From Diphasiastrum complanatum (Eukaryota > Streptophyta > Lycopodiopsida > Lycopodiales > Lycopodiaceae): 64,000 nucleotides of DNA. Each line of letters begins with the position of its first letter. Position 1 is the stretch's first letter. Of this stretch, positions 1 through 10,913 are shown one piece after another. Location: assembly GCA_029204225.1 (NCBI GenBank), contig CM055101.1:41378927-41442926 (forward strand). The letters are read 5' to 3'. The position numbers and the translations under genes were made by a program. The notes under the pieces are model-generated. The model worked only from the letters and a program-made list of their open reading frames with translations, did no database searches and was not told the origin of the DNA.

Positions 1-200
1 TCATCCAGATCCACCAATGGGATCCATATATGCTCATTTCCCAAAGTTGACTATTCTTTTTGGCTAGAAAACAAAAAGCTAGTCTTCCACATCTATAGGA
101 ATATTCCCTATAAAATAGTATCTAATGGAACCTTCCTATCTTATCTTCTAGAATCTTATCCACACATGTGAATGATATCTTGACATGTGTGAGTAATAAC

Positions 201-1496
201 TCATGATGGCTCTTCAAGCATTGTGGTTAGAAAAGAGTAAGAGGTAGAAGGAGATGTGTCTTCCCTTTGCTTTCCTTTCTCAAAGTATGTGAGCCTTGAA
301 GGCTCGGCCTTGCTCCTTGTGGATCTTCTCGGCTCCTTTGGCACTTGATTTTGATCTTCCAAAAGATCACTTTCAAGAGGCTCCTCCTCGGTTGTTGCAA
401 GATCTTCATCACCTAAGATATTAGATGAATTTGGAGACAACTTGTAACTTTGAGATTAATCAAACAAGAATCCTTGCTAACTTTTACTTTCTCTGAAATA
501 GGATCAAATATCTTATATCCTTTGCTATTTTCACTATAGCCTACAAATATTCCTTTGAAGGAAGTTGCATCTTCTTTCCTTCTTATTTCAAAAGAAATGT
601 GGACATAACATATACATCCAAACACTTTAAAATCTTTTACATTGGGCTTATTGCCAAACAAAGTTTGAAATGGTGAGATCCCACCATTAGCACTACTAGG
701 GAAACCTATTACATAAGTAATTAGCACAAGTTATGGCCTTCCCCCAAAAAGTGATGGGTAGAGATGCACAAAGCCTTAAAGACTTTGCACATTCACAAAG
801 ACTCCTATTCTTCCTCTCGACCACCCCATTTTGTTGGGGGGTGTAAGGACAAGTGAGTTCTCTCTTCATGCCATTAATCTCACAAAAGTCTCTCATCTTG
901 TTGGAGATATATTCTCCTCCATTATCACATCTTAGAACTTTAATGCAAGAACTAAATTGCTTTTCCACTAGAGACTTAAACTTTACAAAAGCTTCATATA
1001 CAAGGATTTTCTTAGGCAATAATTCAATCCAAGTGTATCTAGTACAATCATCAATAAAAGTCACATACATTAAAGCTCCTCCATTACTTTCATAAGAAAA
1101 AGTATGTACATCCGAATGGATAAGATCTAAAGGTGAGGTAGATCTTGTTAAAGATCTTTTGTGGGAAGTCTTGTGTGACTTTGCAAGGCCACATGCCTCA
1201 CAAACTTTGCCACACTTCTTGAAAGCTTTTGGTAGGCCGAGAGCTAGCTCCTTTGATGCCATGGATTCCACTGATTGAAGATTAGGATGGCCCAATATAT
1301 TGTGCCAAAGCTCCAGTTGAGTCAACTCCTCCCTAACCATATTCACACTTTCAATAGCCACATTAGCATCCAACTTGAAAAGCCTTCCTTGCTTAATGCC
1401 ACTAGCTATGCACTTATTATTTTTCAAGATGGAACACACTCCATTCTTGAAATGTACATTTAGTCCATTGTCCATTAATTGACCAACACTAAGCAA
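201..1496 (-). pseudogene. copia GAG-pre-integrase, integrase and linker, broken
   Basis: The 696-1496 frame begins with the end of the protease spacer (LLSVGQ-type motif), then the His-His half of the integrase zinc domain (LWHNILGH) and its Cys pair (CEACGLAKSH). The catalytic core follows with HSDVH, FIDDCTRYTW, LRCDNGGEY and NGVVERKNRS, so the D, D and E residues are all still present. The linker continues in other frames at 413-727 (VFGCICYV, GIFVGYSENSKGYKIF) and at 201-440 (a charged stretch ending in LTYFEKGKQ). At least two frame changes separate these blocks. It would have inserted the element's cDNA into the host chromosome. The reading ends at 201, before reverse transcriptase. 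Confidence 0.85.
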
Positions 1497-1499
1497 GTT

Positions 1500-2390
1500 T
1501 TATGTAATGGATGGAACATACAAAACATTATGAAGATCTATCCTTTTAGATGATCCTAAACATAATGGAATAGATCCTATGCCATCTATCTTGCATTCTT
1601 GATCACTAGCTGTGTAGATTGATTTCTTAGAATCATTACAAAAAAGTAGATAAGAGAAATAATGCGTGTTGAATGACATGTGGGAACTTAGCCCCACTAT
1701 CAATCCACCATGTCTCTTGGCTTGATGTTGGTGTAGGTGCTACCATCAAGGATGTGTTGAAGCCATCCTCTTCCTCCTCCCCTTGTGCAAGATTGACTTG
1801 ATCTTCATTCCCTTGTGCATTCTTCTTCTTATAGCATTCGAAAGCAAAGTGTCCTTTCTTCCCACAAAGAAACACTTCAACTTTGCTTTGTTCTTTTGCT
1901 TCCCTTTGGAGGTAGATGCTCCATCCTTTGCCTCGGTCTCCTTGCCTTGGATCTTCTTGAAAGGATGAGACTTCTTCTTGCCTTTAGATGTGAAGTTTGC
2001 TTTCTCATCACCATTATGTAGTGATAAGGACCCCATTATTGTTTTGAGGTGTAGAATCCTACTCTTCTCGGCCACAAGAACATTATGCAATTTTTCAATT
2101 GATGAAAGTTGGTCTTGAATAGCAAAAGATTGAACTAGATTAGAGAACTCATCTCCTAATCCATTCAAGAATACTTGTACTAGTTCATTATCTTAGATCT
2201 TCTCTCCTATAGATCCCAATTCTTTGTTCCAGGATTTTATCCTTAGGACATACTCTTGTCCATTTTCTCCACTTCTCCTCATGCTTTGCAAGATCAAGTT
2301 TCTTAGCATAGGCACTTTTGAAGTGTTATGGGATTCATAAATGTTCTTTAGTGAATCCCAAGCCTCTTTTGATGTGGTACAAGAAGCCAC
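1500..2390 (-). pseudogene. copia gag and protease, frameshifted
   Basis: The minus-strand reading starts in the middle of the gag UBN2-type domain (CTTSKEAWDSLKNIYESHNTSK, 2193-2390), continues through FSNLVQSFAIQDQL (1746-2168), and reaches a CCHC zinc knuckle (CGKKGHFAFEC) at about 1840-1880. The knuckle is split by a one-base loss, so its first cysteine and the rest lie in different frames. The protease signature WWIDSGA follows near 1700, again with a frame change just after it; SIYTASDQECKIDGIGSIPL belongs to the protease C-terminal part. Gag would form the virus-like particle and bind RNA. The N-terminal third is missing because another LTR begins at about 2393. Confidence 0.8.
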
Positions 2391-2392
2391 TT

Positions 2393-3500
2393 AATTGTTG
2401 AAACTCACTCAATCAGAGATGCAACAACAAGATAAGACAACAAGAGATGTATATTGATAAATCAAATTCAGAGTCATAAGAATTCGTTTTTGATCAATGA
2501 TGAGAAAATTTGCGAAGGTTTCGCGAAGGCGAAGCAACCGCGACTCGGATGGACTTCAGATGCGATCACTGGACACTACTGGCTGAATCACTCCTACAAT
2601 CCTCCAAAATGTAGTCGGGCACTACTGATTTACGTTTATAGAATTAGTGCAGCATTCAACATAGTTTTAACCAAGGTGCAGAATAAAAAATGAACAAGGA
2701 AATCTTAGACACACGAAAACCAGCAGACACATTTTGCATTCGAGATAAGACACGACAAGAAAATCATCTATATTGATCTTTCTCCGATTGTTCAAGCACT
2801 GCATGCAAATCCACGTAGTGCATTGGCGTGAGAGAAACGCGGCTCTCTCACGAGTAATCGTCTCGCTTTACTAGTGGACAGTTGGATCTACAGATCCTAG
2901 ACTGAATTGTCTTCGCACACAGGTGGACATGTATTTTGTAATTTCGTCGTGATTGCTTACTAGCATCAAACTACCTCATTACACTATATGTGTATTCTGT
3001 CTTATCTATGTGTCAAGTATAATCCAACAAGTGTATAGTCATTCTATATAACTTTTAAGATTAGAGTGACTAAACATCTACAACAAATCAGAAAATTACA
3101 AGAATGGCCGATTAGCCACGACCTAGATTGTAACTGTTGACGTTATGCCATCAGATCAGACATCTGTACTTTTGGGTACTTGCATGATCTCGCTGGTACT
3201 CTTTGGAGCGTCAAGGGCAGGAGAGAAGGTTTTTCGACATTGGTTTCGTTTCCGTCATTGGTTTCGTTTCCATTGTTGGTTCCATTTTGGTCGTCTGTCT
3301 TTTCTCGTACTGGACCGCAAAGGATTCTCGTGCCAGACCACAAAAGATTCTCGTTCGTGAATCTTTCGAGTTTGTGAACCATTCGTCTTCGTGTCCTTTG
3401 ACTTTTGTGTTCGCGAACCATTCGTGTTCGTGTTTTGTGTCAGGCAGAGGGCTGAAAGCTATCAAGGTTTTGTAGTTAGAAACATTTTGTTTCTTCAATA
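2393..3500 (-). mobile_element. 3' end and LTR of a copia-A element
   Basis: On the minus strand, 3498 down to about 3400 encodes KKQNVSNYKTLIAFSP, nearly the same as the C-terminal end of the copia-A polyprotein at 48541-48606 (KKQNVSVTKALLAFSP). Below it, 2700-3130 read on the minus strand aligns by eye with 48840-49130: both contain GTCCACTAGTAA, then ATTACTCGTG and a CTCTCA(C/T)GCCAA block. This is therefore the tail and 3' LTR of a diverged copia-A copy, ending in TTTCAACA at about 2393, where it breaks the gag gene of the neighbouring copia remnant. The rest of this element is missing upstream of 3500. No TSD could be read. Confidence 0.65.
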
Positions 3501-3722
3501 AATAGTTTCTTATTGTCTAGATTGTTTTAAGTTGTCTCATACTTCCGCATATAGTCTTATACTTTCGCATATAATTTTTGCGCACATATTCAATCAGAAC
3601 AAATACTGTTCTATTAGTACATAGATAAGATAAAATCGCGATTGAAGACACTGATATTAGTTTGATTTATTCAAACTTGCATCATGTTCTCTGTGGAAGA
3701 ATAATAATTATTTTTCCTACAG

Positions 3723-3734
3723 TGGTATCAGAGC
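3723..3734 (+). other. primer-binding site, initiator Met tRNA type
   Basis: TGGTATCAGAGC is the standard plant copia primer-binding site, complementary to the 3' end of initiator methionine tRNA. It follows a CTACAG end that would be the 3' border of a 5' LTR lying before about 3721. The gag gene of copia-A starts about 100 bases downstream, which fits. Confidence 0.8.
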
Positions 3735-3836
3735 ATACAAAATTAAAGTTGATACAGTGGTATCTTCAAATCCCTCTCAGCATTCTTCATACATCCATCA
3801 GTAAGCCGCTATCTAGAGGTAATTCAGAATTAAAAG

Positions 3837-4719
3837 ATGTCATCGATCACCAATATTCAAACAAAGATTACTACAATCTTGGAACCAGAAGGTTCAAACT
3901 ACTTGATTTGGAAATTAAAGACGTCACTCTTGTTGAAGGGTGAAGGTCTATGGCAATGGGTAGAACCGATTGAGGAGAAGCCAGAAGCTACTCCTGGTAA
4001 AGAACTTCGAGAATGGAGTTTTAAAAATGACAAAGCTATAGCAATTATTGCGTCTTCAGTGCATGACAATATAATGCTAGATCTTACATCAATTTCTAAC
4101 GCAAAGGATTTATGGGAATCGCAAACCAAGAATGAGACTCGATCTTGTAATCAGATCATGTTCTTGGAAGACCAATTAACTTACTTACAATGGGACGACA
4201 AAGACTTGAACACATTTGTGCGAAAGATTAAAGATCTATCTAGTTCCTTGTAGAATTCTGGTGCAAAAAATACAATTTCTAAGAAAAAATAGCTTAGTTA
4301 TTCTATTTGAGTCCTACCCAGGTCATTCCACACAACTCAAATCTTATTGTCGAAAGATGCGACAATGACACTTCAAAAGGCAATAGACGGAGTGATGGAA
4401 GAAGTAGAAGCTTGTGAATGCTATGACGACAATGATATTTCAAAAAATGCTCTATTTACTCAGAAGAATAAATCTTCTAAGAAGTCTAAGTTTAAGAGGG
4501 AGTCGTCTAAGAAGAATGAGTCTAAGACTAATGAACAACAATCTGGAAAACAACAAAAGAATTCTAGTGATAAGAAGATTTGCAACAGATGCAGAAGGTC
4601 AAGTCACACAGAAGAAGAGTGTGGCTAAATCCAAAGATTGAATGCATTCATTGTCATAAACAGGGTTATGCAGCAATAGCATGTTATCAGAATCCCAGAA
4701 ACAAAAAAGAGGAGAATTG
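3837..4719 (+). pseudogene. copia-A gag with two zinc knuckles, broken
   Basis: The start at 3837 gives MSSITNIQTKITTILEPEG followed by SNYLIWKLKTSLLLKG, the usual copia gag N-terminus. UBN2-type motifs follow (LREWSFKNDKAIAIIASSV, LEDQLTYLQWDDKDL). A stop at 4251 and a frame change interrupt it; the frame resumes at 4347 and ends with a knuckle CNRCRRSSHTEEEC (4581-4622). After another stop, a second knuckle-like motif C-x2-C-x4-Y-x4-C lies at 4643-4684, with Tyr in place of His. The Lys/Ser-rich stretch between is typical of nucleocapsid. A solo LTR begins at 4725, so gag and protease were separated by that insertion. The same gag is found in reverse at 12713-13470. Confidence 0.85.
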
Positions 4720-4724
4720 AAGCG

Positions 4725-5500
4725 TGTTGGGGATATTTCCAACAAAGTGTAAATAAATAAAATCATCCAATAAAATGTGTTGCGAGGGCATGACATCCTG
4801 TGTGTATAAGCCCATGGCCCAATGAGCACGCAAATAAAGTTGTAAATAAAATAAACATGACTTGGGCCTTGGAATTAAAATAAAACTAGAGGCCCAATGT
4901 CATTTTTAAACTTAGAGATCACTTTTTCGAGTTGGGTCCAAATTGGGACTCACATGAATCTTGTGATTTCTAATGTACTTTTTGTGGACCCTTGGATCAA
5001 GTTGGGTCCAAGATGAATGGATAGGATCATTGTGAATATTAGCCAATAGGATTGAGGGGCAAGGGCCTTCCCCATTTTTTAAAAAGGAACCATTTGTACA
5101 CTATTTTTCATGCTTAATGAGGAGGAAACTCTACCATTTTTGGAAGAGAAGCATCCTCATTTGCTATTGACTACTTGCTAATGCTCTTGATTGTGTTCTC
5201 CCTTGCTTTCTATTTTCATGTTTATTGTTTGCCATAGTGAATGCTTTTCCATTACCAAGCATAAGGAGCATTTGAGCTAACCTCCACCCTCACTCTCTAT
5301 CTCTCTTCTCTTCTAAACCTCTTCTTTTCTATCACTTCCCTTCACCCAAATCATGAGTAGTGTTAGAGGTGAGTCGAGTTAAGGGAGAAAGTAGGAAACT
5401 AACTCAAAGTAGCATCTATGCATAGTTAGGTACCTATCCAGTGATCTAACCCTTGTTGACAGGCGGGAGAGCTATACTACGCGAGATCTTTGACTCTACA
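4725..5500 (+). mobile_element. solo LTR with 5-bp target-site duplication
   Basis: A 776-bp unit starts TGTTGGGG and ends CTCTACA, and is flanked on both sides by AAGCG (4720-4724 and 5501-5505). It interrupts the copia-A coding region between the zinc knuckles and the protease. There is no internal coding region, primer site or second LTR, so it is a solo LTR, the product of recombination between the two LTRs of a full element. A pyrimidine-rich stretch lies at about 5285-5345. The last ~220 bp are clearly similar to 37160-37380, a second member of the same LTR family. Orientation is inferred from that copy and is not certain. Confidence 0.85.
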
Positions 5501-5505
5501 AAGCG

Positions 5506-5759
5506 AACCTTCAGATTCAAACTATGTCGAAGACAAAGCAGAATGCTCCAGAGCAGCAGAAGACAAGGCAACAAGAAATTCAACAGCTTATGTTAGTACT
5601 GATCTATGTTGTTCATATAATTCAATTCGAGAAGTAGTACTTGATTCGGGAGCAACCTCACATTTTGTTTCCTCAAAACAAATTTTGTTTGAGTACAAGA
5701 AGATGAACTATTCGAGATTCATTATACTTGGAGACAGTTATTGGAGCGTGAAGACGTAG
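5506..5759 (+). pseudogene. copia-A protease fragment
   Basis: This continues the copia-A reading after the solo LTR. The aspartic protease signature LDSGATSHFV is intact, followed by FIILGDSYWS. The reading stops at 5757, and no GAG-pre-integrase or integrase follows: sequence after 5760 is a different, repetitive non-coding element. The element is therefore truncated just after the protease active site. The protease would have cut the Gag-Pol polyprotein. Confidence 0.8.
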
Positions 5760-5769
5760 ACAGTCTGTA

Positions 5770-6090
5770 CATGGAATACTGTGTATTTCTGTAGTGTCGT
5801 CTGTGTAATATCCCGTGTAAATTTGCAGTGTCGCCTGTGTAGTATCCCGTGTAAAACTGTAGTGTCATTTTTTTGCCCTGATTGTCGCCTATCATAAACT
5901 GTGAGGAAAAATGCAGTGTCGCATTTTTCGTCTTTTTTTGCTTGTCAGAAATTGCATGTAAAATTGCAGTGTCGCATTTCGCCCTAATTGTCGCTTGTCA
6001 AAAACTGCATGTAAAAATGCAGTCTCACATTTTTCACATTTTTTGCAAAAAGTGTCGCTTTTCTGGAAGTGCCAAAATGGCCTGACAACA
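5770..6090 (+). repeat. degenerate tandem repeats built on GCAGTGTCGC
   Basis: A phrase made of TGTAAA(A), then GCAGTGTCGC, then a T-rich spacer and TTGTCGCCT/TTGTC recurs about six times between 5780 and 6070, with unit lengths of roughly 40-60 bp and many substitutions. The stretch has no coding content. It lies upstream (in plus coordinates) of the gypsy-leader sequence and may be part of it. Confidence 0.55.
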
Positions 6091-6550
6091 ACTTAGGTAA
6101 GTGTTGCTAAACACTTAGTTGCAAATTAAGAGAAAAAGAAGCGATAGTGTCAGGTGTCAGTTTTTTCGCCTGTGGAAAAACTTGAGTAATAATGCAGACT
6201 GTGGCAATTAGTTCAAATATGCAGACTATTAAAAACAGTTCATTTTCTGCAGGTTGCATTTGAGAGAGTAAAAATCAGAGAAGGAAGAAGGGCTGTTGGG
6301 ATCAGTAGGAGTTAGCTTAAATTCCAGCAGGGTGATGATCAGTGGTTGATGTTATGAAGCGATGAGAGAAACACAAACAACTAACAGATTTTACTAGATG
6401 ACAATTGAAATGATTATTGAGAGAGATGGATGGAGGGTGGCACAGATTTGAATGGAGTTGATCATACAAAAAAATAGATGTTGTAATGGCGCAATTGGTA
6501 ACAATAGTGAGTGATAGATGGCCACGATGGTGCCAGGGTGGGTGGGATCC

Positions 6551-6598
6551 GGGGCCTCAACGTTGAGGCCCCAGCGCAGGGGTCTGGGGGACTGCGCT
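6551..6598. repeat. GC-rich palindrome followed by a hairpin
   Basis: Positions 6551-6572 form a perfect 22-bp palindrome; its left half is GGGGCCTCAAC. It is followed at once by a second inverted repeat, AGCGCAG (6573-6579) pairing with CTGCGCT (6592-6598) around a 12-base G-rich loop. This is a GC island in AT-rich sequence. It could form a cruciform or stable RNA hairpins within the decayed element. Confidence 0.7.
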
Positions 6599-6699
6599 AG
6601 CCCCCAACACTGAATAGTATGACTTGTATAAGATTGAACAAGTATTTTGCAGGTCAAGTCACTAGTGGTTGCGACAATGTTTTTGGATTTTTTCAAAAT

Positions 6700-7560
6700 T
6701 TTCTTGACAGGAACCTTTGCCTGACTGATATATAATTTATCACAGTGTATTACCACTTTGGGGAGTTCGGCGAGAGTTCTTGTTGGCGAATGATGACTCA
6801 ATGAGAGTTCTAAAAGAAATTTGGGCGCGATAGGGACTTGGATCCTTTGCCACTATCCTTTTGATGGAAACTAACCTCTGTCGACTTGCAAGGAAGTACA
6901 GAATGATGATGAGAGGGATGATGAGGGTTAGATGAAGGTTTTCGTGGTGAGAGATAGTCTGGCGAGGGTTCAGAAGGCAATTTAGCACTTTTGAGAGCTG
7001 GGAATGTTCGTCGGACTAGTTACATGTAATATTAACCTTCGCCTACTTTATAAATACTTTAAAACAATGTTTTATGACTATTTTGAGTTTGGCAAAGATT
7101 GATGATACACAAGCGAGGGTTTATGAAGGTTGGCGAAGGTCCAAAGGACTGAGATTTTTTTCTGAGCACTGGGAATATTCGCCTAACCACTTTTCTCAAT
7201 ATTAACCTTTGTCAACTTCACTAAAGCTAAAAAACATGGAAAAGTAACTACTGGCAAACTGGCGAAAGTTTGCAATAAGTACTTTTGCAGATATTGAAGT
7301 TGGCGAGAGTTCTGATGGCAAATTCCTCTTTGTGGTGTCGAAGGACCTTCGCCAGAGACCGTACACTCAGTACTAACCTTCGTTGACTTCCAAGATGGCT
7401 CTGATGCTAAAAATGAAGCTGGGCGAAGGTTGTTTGGTGTTTTGGGCTACAGTTGTGAAATTCTGGACATTTTTTACGAAGGTTTTTTCATTTTTCTAAT
7501 TGTTTTTGGGCAATTTTGGCAAACTGCTTGGGAACTAACCTTTGCCTGACTAACTGTAGG
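6700..7560 (-). repeat. degenerate repeats of GGCGAAGGTT / AACCTTCGCC
   Basis: At least a dozen variants of AACCTTCGCC or its complement are scattered over 860 bp, for example near 6712, 6935, 7034, 7117, 7125, 7205, 7305, 7350, 7376, 7424 and 7533. Spacing is irregular and both orientations occur. The sequence has no long ORF. Read on the minus strand it lies just downstream of a gypsy primer-binding site (7912-7932), so it is best explained as a repetitive 5' leader of a decayed gypsy element. Confidence 0.5.
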
Positions 7561-7911
7561 TACTGATGATGTGGCAGAACATACTACCAGGTGGACTAAG
7601 GTTGGTTTGATAAGAGCATAAAGCTATGAGGTCTGATAGGTGTTTTTTGGCTCTTTTTTTGGACAGATTGTCAAAAGTACATGGTTTTTCTGATTCTTAG
7701 GATCTATGGAAGGGATAGGGCGTTGAGATCTGATGTTTTTCACCTCTCAATCTCTCTCTACAGATCATACAAACAACAAATCATGAAAAAACAACAAATC
7801 TAACCTCTACTCCACACTAAACTACCCCCCGCACATCCATTCCACAAGCAAAAATTAAAAATACAAGATGAATGAATGCAAGCTAAAAAAAACAAGAAAA
7901 TGCAAAATCTA

Positions 7912-7932
7912 TTCCCCGGCAACAAAGCCAAA
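7912..7932 (-). other. primer-binding site, Asp tRNA type (decayed)
   Basis: On the minus strand this reads TTTGGCTTTGTTGCCGGGGAA. The usual plant Athila/Tat-type gypsy PBS core is TGGCGCCGTTGCCGGGGA, so 15 of 18 positions match and three adjacent bases have changed to T. It marks the 5' LTR border of a minus-strand gypsy element: the LTR would occupy roughly 7939 to about 8340, and the leader and gag region would run down toward 5760. No gag or pol reading frame survives there. Confidence 0.65.
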
Positions 7933-7938
7933 AAAATT

Positions 7939-8340
7939 GTACTCACTAAGTGCCCAACACCGAGCTTTCCCTTATGTTATCTAGATCTTAGCGCATCGGA
8001 GTGACTAGACCACTTTTGTCGAAGGACTTGGTGAGTGCTAGACTCTAGTAAGATAACTTCATGTAGTGATGACTATGATGAATCACGTGAACTCATGCAT
8101 GCCAATCAATTTTATTCCTATATTTTGCCGACTTTCCTGAACAATGCTAGAGAGCACCTTCCACCAAGAGAAAGATGAAAAAGACAAAGCATGAGTCCAA
8201 GTTGGGAAGATGAAGTACACCAAATTCAATATCCTTGAATTTGTAGCTTCTTAAGTGATGCTCCACTTGGCCGGCTTGCCAGAAAATAGGATTTTTTATG
8301 AGTTGAACCCTTGGACGACTTAGATACGGCAAGCTATTCA
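7939..8340 (-). mobile_element. probable LTR of the decayed gypsy element
   Basis: This position is inferred from the primer-binding site at 7912-7932. The minus-strand sequence above it should be the 5' LTR, with its 3' border near 7939. The distal border is not visible and no second LTR or TSD was identified. The sequence has no convincing ORF; the short minus-strand reading at 8147-8341 resembles nothing known to me. Confidence 0.35.
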
Positions 8341-10900
8341 CGTCAGAGGTCGTAGTCTCGACTGAGCTTGCAGACGATCGAGAAGAAGCCCATTATAAGC
8401 TTCTCTGAATATCAAAACAGCACGTGTTTTCAATATCTGAATGACTCTGTTAGTGCTTACGCTGTAATATTTCTCTATCGGTTACAGATTGTAGTTATTC
8501 GTAGATTTAGATGTAGGATTGCTTCTTCCAGGAAGATTAATATTGGGACACACATGAAAAGAGTTTGAACTCGAGAAGTATACGCCTATGATACAATACC
8601 TCCTTCCTCAGAAAGATAACCATGTTTGCTGAAAGTAAGAAAGATATGCAACCCCTTTCTTGAGTTTCTAGACAGTAATGCCAAAATCTACTCTATTTAG
8701 TAATAGCTTCGGCGGGCTAAGAATCTGGACGTTCTGAGGTAACTAATTCTGATAAAACTCAGTTGCACTTTTGCATCAAATTGAACTACTTGTACTTGAA
8801 GAGATTCCCAACTTAGTTCTGGGATTAGAAAGAGTAGATAGATGGTCCTCCTGATACATTAATTTGCAAATAATTGTAAACTCTGTCTCACCACTTTAAA
8901 GACCATGAAAATTGTAAATTCGTTATGGAATTTCTTTTTTGTATCGAATGCTTTCTGATGCAAATTTATCTCCCACTCTCATCAGTTTACAGACCATGAA
9001 AATTGTAGATTTCTTATGCAATTTTTCTTTTATATCTTATGCTTTCTGATGCAAATTTGGAGTACTGTAAGCAATACTTGGCTAAGCCTTCTGATTGTTG
9101 GAAAATTGTGTCTAAAGCAACGTCCTCATGTGCCCTTGGCCGGGGGAGGCTTTGTTAGGACCACTTTTTGTGAAAAGCTGCATGATTATAAGCAATGGAC
9201 TTATTGTGGGGGGTGAGAGTCATTTGATCAGTAAGCAATGGCAAGTTAAGACTTAAGTTCTGAAGTTACTCCAATCAACAAGTATCTTTAAAAAGATCGT
9301 TCTCTTATCTAAAGAAAGGAAAAAGATTTACCTACTCTTATCCAACACATTTTAAGAATATGTTCATAAGAACTTTTGGGCATCATTCAAAACAATAAAA
9401 TGATTCATCTCATTGTTCAAAAGTTTCACCCATATTGAATTTTTTTAAAGTAATAAACTTTTATGTCTTATGGAGTAAGTATATTAATGGATGACATTTT
9501 CACTATAGAATGGATTGTGATTTTAACTCAAAAATTTGTCACATAATGCAAATATAACTCACATGTTCTCCATCGAGTAGGTATTCAAAGCATGATATCT
9601 TGGGTTGTAATATTGCCTACAATAAATAAATAAAAATTATTCCTAGATACAAACTCCCATAATGTGAACATAAACTTGGATATCATTGAAAATTTCTTAT
9701 GTCATGTTCCTTATAAGATCCTTTTTTAGCCAATAGTTTGTCTAATGAGTTAGCGGGAATAAACATAGATGTGTCTCAACATGAGTTCAAACAAGAAATT
9801 GAAGTGGATTCATCAGAAGAAACACACTTTGTCAATGATTGTAGAGAATTCATAGATCTCACAAATCGATTGATCCTTGACGAGGTAGCTTTTCTTTAAA
9901 CTGAAGAAAACCTAGATTCTAAGAGCTATATTTGTTGTCCAAGTTCTGGCAATCTTCAACATGTTGAAATAAGTGATGTTGAAATAAGTCAACAATGAAG
10001 TTAGAGAACATGACACTATTTAAACATTGCATGGAGCAAGTGATTCTCAATAAATGCCAACAATCATAGGTGCCACATGTTTGATGTTGTGCAATTCAAA
10101 ACCCAAAACAAAGGAAAAATACAAAAGAGACTTTTAGTTTAAACTATTTAAATTGATCATCAAAAGCGATTATTTGTCAGACCTGAGACTTGAGAGTCAT
10201 AAGGTATGGAAAATAATTTGTTGTTTATTCTCTTTCTTGTGAAAACTAAGTTTCAAAGATATTAAAGAATTGCAATCGATTTTTTATAACGGAGCAAGCA
10301 TGAGAAATTCTTTAATTTATGTGAAACCATTAGATTGGACATAGATTGTTATTCCTATTTTTAAGCACAATAGAAGTTTGTCGTAAGGCTTACAAGGTCA
10401 TTCATGCAATTGGAAAATCTAGACTTTAGATAATGTATGTAAGATAGCAAAAATATCCGAGAATAGAAGGTTCACTACAAGCAAGGATTGCATCTCAAAA
10501 TTATTGAGATGCAAGTACTTGTTTAAAGCATTTCATAGATGTGCATGGAGAAAAATTGCCAAGCTCTTTATATTTTCATCTTCTTCACAATTTTACAAAA
10601 TTGAAAATATTAATGACGTACAAAGACTTCTCCAAGGCAAAAACTATGCCACATTTTAGCTATTAGTATTTTTTCAGAATTTGGAAGAGAGATATGGGTC
10701 TAGTAAAGATTTTCAAAAAATAAAAATGATGATTAATTCAATTTATGAACTTTTAAAATTTATCAAACACTCTCCAAAGACTCTAGAGAAAAAAAAATAA
10801 AAAATCAATTGAGCAATTGATTTTGATTTTGATTTTTTGCAACTGATATACTCAATTACCAAATATTAAAAGAATGATAATATTTTATTTAACTGACCAG
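8341..10900. other. AT-rich stretch without a recognisable gene
   Basis: I see no retroelement motif or long ORF here. One open stretch without ATG runs on the plus strand at about 9729-9899 (ANSLSNELAGINIDVSQ and on to a stop after LILDEVAFL); its composition is protein-like, but I do not recognise it and it may be a relic exon. A simple GATTTT-rich tract lies at about 10815-10840. The lower part, next to 10914, may be the continuation of the family-N internal region. Confidence 0.4.
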
Positions 10901-10913
10901 AAGGGCACGATCC

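Larger units (their letters stand above)
1..2392 (-). mobile_element. Ty1/copia retrotransposon remnant (5' half of the coding region)
   Basis: Read on the minus strand from 2390 down to about 201 there is an ordered gag, zinc knuckle, protease, GAG-pre-integrase, integrase and linker series, which is the Ty1/copia order. Reverse transcriptase and RNase H are absent: the linker ends near 201 and positions 1-200 are non-coding, with CACATGTG-type motifs like those of the LTRs elsewhere in the window. The gag start is cut at about 2392 where a different copia LTR begins. The integrase is closest by eye to that of the copia element at 40641-46494, so the two are probably sister families. Several frameshifts make it inactive. 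Confidence 0.85.

Noticed and set aside
853-1463. Plus-strand ORFs over the copia integrase at the left end
   Set aside because: These are antisense shadows of a minus-strand integrase with clear catalytic motifs.
3720-3760. Possible tRNA gene near TGGTATCAGAGC motifs
   Set aside because: Only the primer-binding complement of a tRNA 3' end is present; no cloverleaf, A box or B box is seen there or at the other primer sites.
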